A stretch of 64,000 nt of DNA from Gammaproteobacteria bacterium (GTDB lineage: Bacteria > Pseudomonadota > Gammaproteobacteria > Steroidobacterales > Steroidobacteraceae). The notes below the pieces were generated by a model. That model ran no database searches. It had not been told where the DNA came from and was given only the letters and a program-made list of their open reading frames with translations. Location of the stretch: positions 1-64,000 of the forward strand of contig PLET01000063.1 of NCBI GenBank assembly GCA_003137095.1. The letters run 5' to 3'. Positions 34,379 through 43,200 of this stretch are shown here, in pieces; positions within the stretch are counted from its first letter, which is position 1, and each line of letters starts with the position of its first letter. The translations under genes were made by a program, and so were the position numbers.

Positions 34379-34543
34379 TCAGTTGCGTCTGCCGCGATAT
34401 CCGTAGGCCAGGTAGGCGATGACCAACACCGCGATCAACAGGCCGATGGGGCCGATTCCCCAGCCCGCGCCCATGCCCCAGTACAAGCCACCGCCGCCGC
34501 CAAACAGCAACAGCAGGATGATCAACACGATGATGAGATCCAT
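34379..34543 (-). CDS. Small hydrophobic protein, DUF3309-like
   Basis: A 54-residue membrane microprotein: helix IIVLIILLLLFGG, a Gly/Trp turn (GGGLYWGMGAGWGIGPIG), a second helix LLIAVLVIAYLAY and a basic tail YGYRGRRN. Short proteins with this two-helix layout and central Gly/Trp-rich segment are grouped as DUF3309 or similar; their function is unknown, though some are stress-induced. The start at 34543 has CCGGAGAG six bases ahead. Longer readings upstream look non-coding (Arg-rich). Confidence 0.66.
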   Translation of the reverse strand: MDLIIVLIILLLLFGGGGGLYWGMGAGWGIGPIGLLIAVLVIAYLAYGYRGRRN

Positions 34544-34743
34544 TATGACTCTCCGGGAATGCCTGTGGACGCCGATGAGCAGCCATCCTGCACGGCGGCG
34601 GAGGGTTCTGTCGGTACGCTTTCGCACATAGGTGGCGCGGCGGTGCGTCAGCGCAAGCTGCATTCATGCGTGTGCGCAGCAGCGCGCCGCCGTATGCGCG
34701 GGAGCGTACGGACGAATGCAGCAGACGCGACTAGGGTTGCATC

Positions 34744-35784
34744 ATGCAATTCACTTTCAATTCACTGATGCTTCGTTCTGCCGGCGCGCTGGCCCTGTGT
34801 CTAACGCTGTGCGACATGCCCGGCCATGCGCTGGCACAGATATCGGTGTCCATCACGCTGGCACCGCCGGCCTTACCAGTGTACGAACAGCCGGCACTGG
34901 TCGAGGACGGCGGGATCTGGGCACCCGGGTATTGGGCCTACGGCCCAGACGGTTACTTTTGGGTGCCCGGCGGCTGGGTGCAGCCGCCGCAAGTCGGCCT
35001 GCTGTGGACGCCCGGATATTGGGGATGGGGCGATGGCGGATACTCGTGGAATGAAGGCTACTGGGGACCGACCGTGGGCTTCTACGGCGGCATCGCCTAC
35101 GGCTTCGGCTATTCCGGCCAGGGCTATACCGGCGGACACTGGCAGGGCGGGGACTTCTACTACAACACCGCGGTGAGTCACGTCGATGCCGCCGACGTGC
35201 ACAATGTGTACAGTCGCACCGTCGTCAACGACACCACGATCAACCGCGTCAGCTACAACGGCGGGACGGGCGGCGTGGCGGCGCGGCCCACTGCGGCCGA
35301 GCAAGCCGCGGCACGCGTGCCCCATCAGCCGGCGACGGTCGTGCAGATGCAGCATCGCCAAGTGGCATCGCTCGACAAGCGCGCGCTCGCGCCACCCAAC
35401 AGCCGCGCTGCACCGGCAACCATCGCGGCCGCCAGGCCGGCGGCGAGGTCCATTCCCGTGCACGCGGCGGATCTGCCGCCGGTGGCCTATCAGGCAACGG
35501 CGCGCACCGGCAATGCGGCACGGGACCACGCGAATCAGCAGGAGCAGGATGCCTTGCGCGACGGTCAGGAAAAACAGCGCCAGGATCTGCAGCAACGGCA
35601 GGCCGACGATCACGCGCAGGCCGCGAGGCAGCGGTCTGCGGGCGCCAATCCCCAGGAGCTCGAGCGCCAGCACCAGATGCAGACCCAACAACTGGTGCAA
35701 CGGCATTCGACGGAGCAGCAGACGCTGCGGGCCACCCAGGAGAAAAAACCCGAGGCGAAGCGCGAAGCGCCGCACCGCGAGTAG
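34744..35784 (+). CDS. Secreted WxxGxW/YXWGXW repeat protein with Gln-rich tail
   Basis: A 346-residue exported protein. The signal peptide ends around GHALA (about residue 31). Residues about 50-140 carry aromatic-Gly repeats: GIWAPGYWAYGPDGYFWVPG, GLLWTPGYWGWGDGGYSWNE and GYWGPTVGFYGGIAYGFGYS. These fit the WxxGxW/YXWGXW repeat family of periplasmic or surface proteins of unknown role. The next stretch includes TAVSHVDAADVHNVYSRTVV, then an Ala/Pro-rich part, then a Gln/Arg-rich helical tail (about 270-346, EKQRQDLQQRQADDHAQAAR) likely to form a coiled coil. It is convergent with the GH9 gene, 24 bases away. The function is not known. Confidence 0.8.
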   Translation: MQFTFNSLMLRSAGALALCLTLCDMPGHALAQISVSITLAPPALPVYEQPALVEDGGIWAPGYWAYGPDGYFWVPGGWVQPPQVGLLWTPGYWGWGDGGYSWNEGYWGPTVGFYGGIAYGFGYSGQGYTGGHWQGGDFYYNTAVSHVDAADVHNVYSRTVVNDTTINRVSYNGGTGGVAARPTAAEQAAARVPHQPATVVQMQHRQVASLDKRALAPPNSRAAPATIAAARPAARSIPVHAADLPPVAYQATARTGNAARDHANQQEQDALRDGQEKQRQDLQQRQADDHAQAARQRSAGANPQELERQHQMQTQQLVQRHSTEQQTLRATQEKKPEAKREAPHRE

Positions 35785-35808
35785 ATCCGCCCGGGGGCAC
35801 TGCGGCGA

Positions 35809-37740
35809 CTACTGAACGAACGCGGACAGCAGCTTGACGTAGGCGGACTGGAAGTAGATGGCCGGCTCGGTGATGGCGAACGAGGCGTCCGGCCAGATGA
35901 CGTTCCAATCCTTGTAGGATTTCTGCGGCGGCTGGCCCGTCGGCGGAATCAAGGTGGCGGGCACGCCATCCTGCGCAGCGTTCTTGTTGGGCCCGCCGGG
36001 CACGTATCCCGGCGGCGGTCCGCATTCCGAGGTGACGGCGTCGCTCCACTTCGTCTTCGGCTGGAACCAGGTGTGATAGATCTCGTTGGCGGAGCGGGTG
36101 GCGCCGAGCGAATACATGTTGGTCAGATAAGTCATGCCGAGTGGATTGACTCCGTGAAAGTAATGCAGCATGCCGAGCGCCCGCTGCCGGTACGGCTGCG
36201 GATCCTTGACCTGAATAGCGTGCTGGATGACATCCAGGTTGGAGCTGCCGTAATTGGCGCGCGGATTGTTGCTGCCCCAGTGATATTGGGCATCGTTCAA
36301 ATAGGCGCGGTACAGATCGTCATTGGCGGAGAATCCGTAGATGCCGGTGGCGGCGTTCACGTCCGCCAGCTTGTCCGCCAGGATGGCGCGGCTGGTGTCG
36401 CCGTCGGCATTTTTCAACGAGGCGTAAAACAGCAGCGAGTCGCCCTGATCCGGACGGTACCGGGACCAGCCGGAGTCGTGGTAGGGCTTCGCCTCCTTGT
36501 AATGAGCCTTGACATAATCCTGATAGGCTGGCTCCCCGGTCAGCGCGAACAGATAGGCGGCCGCCTCGACGGCATATCCCGCCTGATCCTCCGCGCTCCA
36601 GTCCGCGTTGCTGGCATGCACGATGCCCTGGTCGCAATCGGTCTGCTTGACGGGTAGCGATTGATAATTGCTCCAGGCCTTGGAGGCGCGCGAGCGCAGC
36701 TGCTCGGCATAGCCGGATAGTGCCGGAAAGCCGGCGAACACATAGGCGGCGTGCGCGAACATTCCGGCGGCCGCAATGGTCGCCGAACTGCACGCCGGAA
36801 TGTAGAACCGCGGGGTCCGATCCGAACTCGGCGGGCTGGGATTGGCGTTGATGATCGCCCCGAGCTTGAGGGCGACGCTGCCGTCCGGATATTGCATCCG
36901 TTGCAGCCAATCCAATTCCCATTTCACCTCATCGAGCACATCCGGAATGCCGTTGCCGGATTCCGGAATGTTCAAATCGTCGGTGAATGCCGCGGGATGA
37001 TCCTGATAGGCCGTCAGCAGCTGGTGCACCGGCTGGGCCGCGAAGGTCACGTATTTGTTGGTATCGCCGGCATCGAACCAGCCCCCCCGCAAGTCGCGCA
37101 CCTTGGCGGGGTTGTCGCGGTCGTTGACGTCGTGTGCCTGGGAGTCCTGATCCGGGCCCAGATACGCCGCGGCATCGGTCCAGCAGGGTTCGGCGTGCGG
37201 CGCGGTCTTCGCCATGCCGTTGCGCTGATAATAAAAGACCCGCAGCGCGGCGGCCAGAACCTTCTTGTAGACATCGTCGCCGATCGAGAAGGTGGGCGAG
37301 CGCAGCTTGCGCTGCGTGTCATAGATGAAATACCGGTCCGGCACCTTGACGGACGAAAAATCGAACCACCAGCCGTCATCCCCCGAGGACTCCTCGACCG
37401 CGCCGGCGTTCCACGCCTGCAAGGTGCCCGTGAACACGGTGGTGCCGTCGGCGGCGCGGCGCACTTCGTACGCGGCACCCGGCGAAAACTTCTGATCCGC
37501 GTCGAAGCCCACCTGCGGATTGCGGATGACGGCCACCTTGTCGTCGCCCGGACGATATCCGAATTGATCCACCAGGATTTGTGGAGCCACCGGTAGGGTG
37601 GCACCGACGGCGCCGTCGAGCGGATTCTTGCGGGGGGCGGAGTTGCCGCCGCCGGAGCGCGCACAAGAGCCGAGCAGCACCGACAGCGCCAGCAGCGCGA
37701 CGGCGGCCTGACCTGCGAAGCTGCGGCCTGCGGCGCTCAT
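35809..37740 (-). CDS. GH9 family endoglucanase lipoprotein
   Basis: A 643-residue cellulase-type enzyme. The signal ends with lipobox LLGSC (about residue 25), so it is probably anchored in the outer membrane or at the cell surface. An N-terminal Ig-like CelD_N domain follows (about 48-150, ILVDQFGYRPGDDKVAVI). The GH9 (alpha/alpha)6 barrel has GGWFDAGDTNKYVTFAA with catalytic-base candidates D223 and D226, the late HGVNPLGMTYLTNM block and DASFAITEPAIYFQSAYV with the catalytic acid E625. This is typical for inverting beta-1,4-glucanases or related exo-acting enzymes on cellulose and mixed-linkage glucans. It is divergent from the Calx-beta/GH12-like gene, and both may work on plant cell walls. 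A longer N-terminal reading to 37797 lacks a signal. Confidence 0.93.
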   Translation of the reverse strand: MSAAGRSFAGQAAVALLALSVLLGSCARSGGGNSAPRKNPLDGAVGATLPVAPQILVDQFGYRPGDDKVAVIRNPQVGFDADQKFSPGAAYEVRRAADGTTVFTGTLQAWNAGAVEESSGDDGWWFDFSSVKVPDRYFIYDTQRKLRSPTFSIGDDVYKKVLAAALRVFYYQRNGMAKTAPHAEPCWTDAAAYLGPDQDSQAHDVNDRDNPAKVRDLRGGWFDAGDTNKYVTFAAQPVHQLLTAYQDHPAAFTDDLNIPESGNGIPDVLDEVKWELDWLQRMQYPDGSVALKLGAIINANPSPPSSDRTPRFYIPACSSATIAAAGMFAHAAYVFAGFPALSGYAEQLRSRASKAWSNYQSLPVKQTDCDQGIVHASNADWSAEDQAGYAVEAAAYLFALTGEPAYQDYVKAHYKEAKPYHDSGWSRYRPDQGDSLLFYASLKNADGDTSRAILADKLADVNAATGIYGFSANDDLYRAYLNDAQYHWGSNNPRANYGSSNLDVIQHAIQVKDPQPYRQRALGMLHYFHGVNPLGMTYLTNMYSLGATRSANEIYHTWFQPKTKWSDAVTSECGPPPGYVPGGPNKNAAQDGVPATLIPPTGQPPQKSYKDWNVIWPDASFAITEPAIYFQSAYVKLLSAFVQ

Positions 37741-37949
37741 GATGGCGCGAAGACTATCACGGGACCGAAGACCTCGCGTCGGAATGGATCCGAGCACGCG
37801 TGCTGATTACGCGAGGGTGCAACTGCACCCGCCGCTCGACGTGATCTTGCGCACATCACATGCATGCATTGATGCGAAGTGCGATGGCGATCCGACAATA
37901 TGTAAAGACGATCGTCGTTTGCTGGCGACTCGTCGCTGATCCGAGACAA

Positions 37950-37978
37950 TTGTTCGCGCGAAGAATTGACGTTATAAG
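37950..37978 (+). promoter_or_regulatory. Sigma-70-like promoter upstream of the Calx-beta gene
   Basis: TTGTTC at 37950-37955 and TATAAG at 37973-37978 are separated by 17 bp, a near-standard housekeeping promoter spacing, 40 bases ahead of the ATG at 38018. Just upstream is a 10-bp perfect palindrome, GACGATCGTC (37907-37916), possibly an operator. The 277-bp gap is shared with the divergent GH9 gene. Confidence 0.5.
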
Positions 37979-38017
37979 TTTTGCCACTCGTAGGATTTTG
38001 CTTACAGGAAGACGCGT

Positions 38018-40099
38018 ATGGTTGCAGTGAATCTTCGCCGTTTCGCCGGTGCCTGGTTGATGCTGGCGGTGCTGTCGGCATGCGCCGGCTCGGACAAGTC
38101 GTCTTCCTCGACAGCCACGAGCAATTTGAGCACCGTCGACGCCTCGGCCAACGGTGCCCTGTCACTGGCGCAGGCGACCTACAGCGCGACCCAGTCCTCC
38201 GGCACGGTGACCGTCACGGTGAATCGCGCGGACGGATCCGCCGGAGTGGTCACCGTCGACTACGCCACCACGGACGGCACGGCGACGGCGGGCACGGAGT
38301 ACACGTCGGCCAACGGCACGCTGATCTGGCAGGACGGCGATGCCGATCCGAAGAGCTTCACGATTGTGCTCTCCAACGCGACGCCGTTCGCCGGCACGCG
38401 CAGCTTCGGGGTCTCCTTGACCAACGTCCAGGGCGGTGCCTTCCTGGGCACGCCCAATACGGCCACCGTGACGATCAACGGCGACGGTGCCGTCAGCAGC
38501 TCGGGTGCGCTCGCATGGTCGGCGACCTCTTATAGCGTGGCGCAGTCGGCCGGCACGGTGACCATCATGGCCAACCGCACGGGCGGCTCCGTCGGCGCGG
38601 TCAGTGTGACCTATGCGACGGCGGACGGAACCGCCAAGTCGGGAACGGACTACACGGCGAGCAGCGGTACGCTGAAGTGGGCCGATGGCGACTCCTCCGC
38701 CAAGACCTTCACGGTCGCGGTGAGCCATGCCACGCCGTTCACGGGAACGCGCGGCTTCACCATCGCCCTGTCGGGCGCATCCGGCGGCGCGTCTCTCGGG
38801 GCGCCGAGCACCGCCGCCGTGACCATCACGGGCAGCGGCGCAGTGATCGGACCCGGTGTCATCGCCCTGTCGGAATCGACCTACAGCGTGGGTCAGACGG
38901 CGGGTGCCTTGACCGTCACCGTGACGCGCACCAGCGGAACCGTCGGCGCCGTGAGCGTCGCCTATGCGACGGCGGATGGGACGGCGAAGGCCGGCACCGA
39001 CTACTCGGCCACCTCCGGCACCCTGAACTGGGCGAACGGCGATGCTTCCTCCAAGAGCTTCCTGGTCGCGGTGAGCAATGCCACGGCGTATTCCGGGACC
39101 CGCAGCTTCACCATCGCCTTGTCGAGCGCAGCCGGCGGCGCCACCCTCGGATCGCCGAACACGGCCACCGCGGCCATCACCGGCAGCCTGACCCCGGCAT
39201 GTTCAAAGACCTCGAGCTCCTTCACCACCGGCAATGCGTACGGCGGTGCGGTGTACGGAAACTACATCGTCAACAACAATGACTGGGGTGGGGCGCCGAA
39301 TCAATCCATGTGGGCCAATTCGCAAAACTGCTGGGGTTTCACCACGTCGGCCAATAGCGAGCGCTACACCATCTCCAGCGCGCCGCAGGTGGAGCGCGGC
39401 TGGAGCCAGAACGGCGGCCTGATGAACGCCGCCGCGTCGGCCGCCGGCGTCACCAACTGGACCACTGCGTCGGGCATGGGCATCCCGCTGCCGCAGCTCA
39501 CCAAGGCCAAGGTGCATTGGGCGTTCACGCCGCCGGCGGCCGTCTACCCGGCGACCCGCTGGGACGCGCTGCTCGAGACGGATTTCCACAAGACCAACAA
39601 TCCGCCGGCCTCCGCGTACTACGCCAGCGACCAGCTGGTGGTGATGCAGTACATCGTCGATCAGGTCATGAGCAACGGTTCGTTCTATGCCGGCTGGGTC
39701 AACAAGTATCACGGCACGCAGATCACGATCGCCGGGACCACCTATACGGCGTACGTCGACAATCCGAGCCAGGTCTTCAATCAGCCGGGCGGCCATACCA
39801 TCATGATGTTCCTGGGGCCGACGAATCTGTCGACCGGAAACAACGCCCTCGGGGTCTGGGGACAGGTGGACGCCGTGACGGACGTCGCTGCACTGGTGCA
39901 GTTCTGGATGCAGTCCAATCCCAAGGATGACGCCGGCAACCCGATCCTGTACGGCAATGGCACGCCGATCACGACGCCGGTGCTCACTCCGGATCTGTAC
40001 CTGAACACCATTCAGGGCGACTTCGAGGTCGATTTCATGCCCGGTGCGACCAATACCGCGTTTTGCGTTGCCATGCAGAACGAGCCCGACTGTACCTAG
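38018..40099 (+). CDS. Lipoprotein with three Calx-beta repeats and a GH12-like C-terminal domain
   Basis: A 693-residue surface protein. The lipobox AVLSAC sits near residue 22. Three Calx-beta domains of exactly 117 residues each run from about residue 46 to 396; each carries (V/A)DYATxDGTAxxGTxY and the SFTxAL strand. The C-terminal about 290 residues form a domain shared with the gene at 45581-46594: GNYIVNNNDWG, MWANSQNCWGFTTS, ERGWSQNGGLM, TRWDALLETDFHKTN, QVDAVTDVAALVQFW and DFEVDFMPG. The order of these blocks resembles GH12 endoglucanases. The expected acid/base Glu is present (E670), but the nucleophile position appears as Q539 in ASDQLVVMQ, so activity is doubtful. GH12 kinship is inferred by eye. 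Confidence 0.75.
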   Translation: MVAVNLRRFAGAWLMLAVLSACAGSDKSSSSTATSNLSTVDASANGALSLAQATYSATQSSGTVTVTVNRADGSAGVVTVDYATTDGTATAGTEYTSANGTLIWQDGDADPKSFTIVLSNATPFAGTRSFGVSLTNVQGGAFLGTPNTATVTINGDGAVSSSGALAWSATSYSVAQSAGTVTIMANRTGGSVGAVSVTYATADGTAKSGTDYTASSGTLKWADGDSSAKTFTVAVSHATPFTGTRGFTIALSGASGGASLGAPSTAAVTITGSGAVIGPGVIALSESTYSVGQTAGALTVTVTRTSGTVGAVSVAYATADGTAKAGTDYSATSGTLNWANGDASSKSFLVAVSNATAYSGTRSFTIALSSAAGGATLGSPNTATAAITGSLTPACSKTSSSFTTGNAYGGAVYGNYIVNNNDWGGAPNQSMWANSQNCWGFTTSANSERYTISSAPQVERGWSQNGGLMNAAASAAGVTNWTTASGMGIPLPQLTKAKVHWAFTPPAAVYPATRWDALLETDFHKTNNPPASAYYASDQLVVMQYIVDQVMSNGSFYAGWVNKYHGTQITIAGTTYTAYVDNPSQVFNQPGGHTIMMFLGPTNLSTGNNALGVWGQVDAVTDVAALVQFWMQSNPKDDAGNPILYGNGTPITTPVLTPDLYLNTIQGDFEVDFMPGATNTAFCVAMQNEPDCT
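38153..39205. repeat. Three tandem 351-bp units encoding Calx-beta domains
   Basis: Units begin at 38153, 38504 and 38855, a constant 351-bp (117-residue) period with no spacer. Units 2 and 3 are the most alike at the DNA level (for example GACGGCGGA(C/T)GG(A/G)AC), which suggests recent duplication. Domain number could change by recombination between units. Confidence 0.88.
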
Positions 40100-40103
40100 A
40101 GGC

Positions 40104-40138
40104 GGGCAGCGCCCGGGCGATCCGCCCGGGCGCTGCCC
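40104..40138 (+). terminator. 16-bp perfect hairpin after the Calx-beta gene
   Basis: Perfect inverted repeat of 16 bp (starting GGGCAGCGCCCGGGCG) with only a three-base loop, five bases after the stop at 40099. There is no T-tract. The very strong stem should still block or stabilise the transcript end. The next 200 bp up to the ligase gene are AT-richer and probably hold its promoter. Confidence 0.6.
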
Positions 40139-40349
40139 GTGCCGGCGGCGCGTCGTGGCGGATGAGATTTCCACCACATTCAGCGATTTTCAACCGAACT
40201 GTGATGTATTGTGCAGTTCGACCGGCAGCTGCCGGCGAATGCGTTACGCACCCCAAATGTGGCGGGCGGGTTATTGTAGAATCCGTGCGATCGCTCCCCC
40301 AAACGTCGTACCACCTGCAGCTTGTTGAACGGCCGGCCTTTATCACGCT

Positions 40350-41759
40350 ATGGAACGGATTCACCTGAAGAGCCCCCACGTGGCCGCAGTGGCGCCGGCG
40401 AAGCCGCGGGTGGGACAAAGATTCGTCCGGCCGGGCGCGCAGTCGAAGCGCAGATCGCCGCTGTCCTGGGTCGCGTTCGCCATGTTCGTGGCGCAGATCT
40501 CCCTGTTCATCCCGCCCGATCTGCTGCATCCGACCGGCGTTTCGGCTGCGGATTACGGCGCACCGAGCGCCACCAGCAGAGCCATCAAGTTCGCATTGAT
40601 CGGCATCAGCCTCGCCATCATGTTTTCCCGCGCGCGCCTGTCGCGGGCGCTGCTGCAGGCGGTCAACAGACCCTTCATCATCATGCTCGTGCTGATCCCG
40701 CTCAGCATTGCGTGGTCGATCGATTCGGGCGCCACCATTGCCCGCTTCGTCTCCCTGTTCACGGTGGTGATCTCCTGTTTCGCCATCTGCCTGGTCGACT
40801 GGCACCGGCGGCGCTTTCAGGAAGTGGTGCTGCCCGTGATCACGGTTTTCCTGGTGGCATCACTGGTGATCGGCTTGATCTCGCCCGAACTCGTTCTCGA
40901 AGAGGACATATTGCTCAAGGGTTCGTGGCACGGACTGTGTTCGCAGAAAAACGAATTCGGACAGATCGCCAGCTTCGGTGTGATTCTGTGGATGCACGCG
41001 TGGCTGTCCCGCGAAGTCAAATGGGTGTATGCGTTGATGGGACTGGCTGTCGCGGCGACGTGTCTGGGTCTGTCGAAGAGTTCCACCGCGCTGCTGGCGA
41101 CCTTCTTCGCCGTGCCCATGCTGCTCCTGCTGCAGCGGCAACCGCCGGCATTGCGGCCGTATCTGCCTTACATGGTGGGCATATTTGCCGGTTTGTGCGT
41201 GCTGTACGCCGTCGCCATCCTGAACCTGGTGCCCGGTCTCGGCCTGTTGTTGAAACCGTTCCTACTGCTCACCGGAAAGGATTTCACGTTTTCCAACCGG
41301 GTGATCATCTGGGAGATCGTGCGCGAGCATATCGCGCTGGCCCCCATACTGGGCACGGGCTATGGCGCCTATTGGGTGGGACCCGTTCCGACGTCGCCTT
41401 CGTTCGTGTTCCTGGCTCGTATGTGGATGTACCCGACCCAATCGCACAACGGATTTCTCGAGATCACGAACGATCTGGGTTTCGTGGGGCTGACGGTGCT
41501 GATGTGCTACGTGGTCGTGTACATCCGGCAGAGCCTGTCGGTGTTCAAATTTGACCGCACCGAGGGCGCACTTTTCATTGCCATCATGTTCCAGCAGATC
41601 ATCGTCAACCTGCAGGAGGCGGTTTGGATCACCCCCAAAGTCTCCAGTTCCGTCATGACCATGTTTGCCACCGTCGCGGTCGGGCGCATGCTGCTGGAGC
41701 GGCAGCGGCAGCTACAGGGCCGCCCAAAACAGCCGCGCAAGGCGGTGGGAGGGACGTAA
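40350..41759 (+). CDS. O-antigen ligase / polymerase-like membrane protein
   Basis: A 469-residue polytopic membrane protein with about eleven hydrophobic helices and a large late periplasmic loop. It belongs to the Wzy_C superfamily of O-antigen ligases (WaaL) and polymerases, which join undecaprenol-linked glycans in the periplasm. Marks include GLCSQKNEFGQIASFGVILW (about 190-210), GLSKSSTALLATFFAVP, NRVIIWEIVREHIALAPILG, GTGYGAYWVG and SHNGFLEITNDLGFVGL (about 370), where the HNGFLE motif is usual for the family. Ligase and polymerase cannot be separated by sequence. It is followed at once by a FemAB/GNAT-like gene and likely opens an exopolysaccharide or lipid-glycan operon (40350-44129). 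Confidence 0.87.
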   Translation: MERIHLKSPHVAAVAPAKPRVGQRFVRPGAQSKRRSPLSWVAFAMFVAQISLFIPPDLLHPTGVSAADYGAPSATSRAIKFALIGISLAIMFSRARLSRALLQAVNRPFIIMLVLIPLSIAWSIDSGATIARFVSLFTVVISCFAICLVDWHRRRFQEVVLPVITVFLVASLVIGLISPELVLEEDILLKGSWHGLCSQKNEFGQIASFGVILWMHAWLSREVKWVYALMGLAVAATCLGLSKSSTALLATFFAVPMLLLLQRQPPALRPYLPYMVGIFAGLCVLYAVAILNLVPGLGLLLKPFLLLTGKDFTFSNRVIIWEIVREHIALAPILGTGYGAYWVGPVPTSPSFVFLARMWMYPTQSHNGFLEITNDLGFVGLTVLMCYVVVYIRQSLSVFKFDRTEGALFIAIMFQQIIVNLQEAVWITPKVSSSVMTMFATVAVGRMLLERQRQLQGRPKQPRKAVGGT

Positions 41760-41760
41760 A

Positions 41761-43200
41761 TTGGCGGCGACGCTTCCCGGCGGGCATCTGCATCCCTTCG
41801 CCGGACAGTCTGTTGAACTTGCACGTACACAAGCCACCGCGGCGCTGTCGGTATCCTCGATGAGCGGCATTGTGGCCCTGCAACGTATGGCCAGCGAAAT
41901 CGACCGGCTCAACCTGGCTTCGGCACGCCCCAATCCGTTCATGTCCTCGGCATTCCTGTCGTGCTACGCGCTGCGCAGCGAGTATCACAGTCCCGGCTTG
42001 GAGGAGCGCCTGTTCCTGATTCGAGAGGGTGAACGCCTCATCGGTTGCGCGCCCATGCGATTGTCGGTGGACGATTTCGGGTCCGCGGTCGCAGCGTTTC
42101 CCCGGCTGCGTGGCCGCCTGCGGTTTCTTGCGCCTTTCGACACGGAGCAGCGCGGCATCCTCGCCGCACCCGAGGATGAGGGGCGCGTGGCCGCGGCTTT
42201 GATCGCCCACCTATGCGAGCAGGTGCGTGGCTGGGGGATGCTCGAGTTCGCAGGCCAGCGTCCCGGATCCGCATTGCATCGGGCCGCGCATGCGCGCACC
42301 GGCCGCCGATACCGGACGCGCGACTATCCCGTGGAACCCTACAACGAGATTGCCGTGGTCTGGGATGACCTCGCGGGCTATTTCCAGTCGCTGACCAAAA
42401 AAATGCGCTCGAACATCAGCCGCCAAGCCCGGCGATTGTTCGCCAGCGGCGAACCCGAGCTGATCCTCGCGGATGGCGCGCCGGCGGTGAGCGCCTGGTT
42501 CGACGCCTACTGCGAATTGGACGGCCGCAGTTGGAAGCATGGAGGCCCGGCGTCGATTCGACGCCATCCGCGGCGGGTGCGCTTCTACCGGGAGTTCGTG
42601 GGCGGCAGGGCGGGCTTCGATCCCTCGTTCATCGGCGTGGTTCTCGACGGCGTGCTGATCGCCGCCCTGCTAACCGGTGCGAACGCAACCGCCGCGCCGG
42701 AATCCCACGGTGCGTGGTGTCTGGAAATGGCTTACGATCAGTGCCGGGCGGATCTGGGTCCGGGCCAGTTGCTCCTGCTGCTTGCCGTGGGGGAGGCTAT
42801 TGACAAGGGCCATGCGCATCTGAGTTTCATGCAACAGTTCGCGTATTACAAGCACCGCTGGGGGGCCCAGCCCATCGATGTGGTGAACGTCCAGGTCATC
42901 CGCAGGGCCAGCCTGCACAACATTCGCGCCTGGTTGGGCGAACTGAGAAGCCGATCAGCGGCCGCCCGTCCTCAGGCCGCAACCACCGCGCCGGTGCTCG
43001 AGGGGTGCGAGGCGGATGGTCACGCGGTTGCCGGGCCGGGCACCCAGGAGCGGATGCGCGAACCGACACCCACCGCCCTGACATCCGCCGCCCTGACATC
43101 CGCCGCCCTGACATCCGCCGCCCTGGCGTACGCCGGGCCGGGCGTGCGCCGGCTGGGCCGTGATGCCGCGCGTGCGCATCTGCCCTTTGGACTCGAGTGA
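41761..43200 (+). CDS. FemAB/GNAT-like (Acetyltransf_6) protein, polysaccharide-associated
   Basis: A 479-residue soluble acyltransferase of the BioF2-like Acetyltransf_6 family, often found in exopolysaccharide and PEP-CTERM loci. The start is taken as TTG at 41761, with GGGAGGG seven bases ahead and directly after the ligase stop; an ATG at residue 34 is an alternative. Family blocks: RPNPFMSSAFLSCYALRSEY (early), LTKKMRSNISRQARRLFASG (about 208-227), WFDAYCELDGRSWKHGG, FIGVVLDGVLIAALLTGANA, WCLEMAYDQCRADLGPGQLL and HAHLSFMQQFAYYKHRWG. The C-terminal about 90 residues are low-complexity with LTSAA repeats. It probably adds an acyl or aminoacyl group to a glycan; the substrate is unknown. 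Confidence 0.8.
   Translation: MAATLPGGHLHPFAGQSVELARTQATAALSVSSMSGIVALQRMASEIDRLNLASARPNPFMSSAFLSCYALRSEYHSPGLEERLFLIREGERLIGCAPMRLSVDDFGSAVAAFPRLRGRLRFLAPFDTEQRGILAAPEDEGRVAAALIAHLCEQVRGWGMLEFAGQRPGSALHRAAHARTGRRYRTRDYPVEPYNEIAVVWDDLAGYFQSLTKKMRSNISRQARRLFASGEPELILADGAPAVSAWFDAYCELDGRSWKHGGPASIRRHPRRVRFYREFVGGRAGFDPSFIGVVLDGVLIAALLTGANATAAPESHGAWCLEMAYDQCRADLGPGQLLLLLAVGEAIDKGHAHLSFMQQFAYYKHRWGAQPIDVVNVQVIRRASLHNIRAWLGELRSRSAAARPQAATTAPVLEGCEADGHAVAGPGTQERMREPTPTALTSAALTSAALTSAALAYAGPGVRRLGRDAARAHLPFGLE
43075..43134. repeat. 15-bp tandem repeats in the 3' end of the acyltransferase gene
   Basis: Three perfect copies of a 15-bp unit (GCCCTGACATCCGCC, at 43075, 43090 and 43105) and a diverged fourth (43120-43134) encode Ala-Leu-Thr-Ser-Ala repeats. 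The perfect match between copies points to recent slippage, and the unit keeps frame. Confidence 0.9.

Noticed and set aside
43075-43134. Possible CRISPR or transposon end
   Set aside because: The units lie inside a coding frame, encode Ala-Leu-Thr-Ser-Ala repeats and have no spacers or inverted ends.
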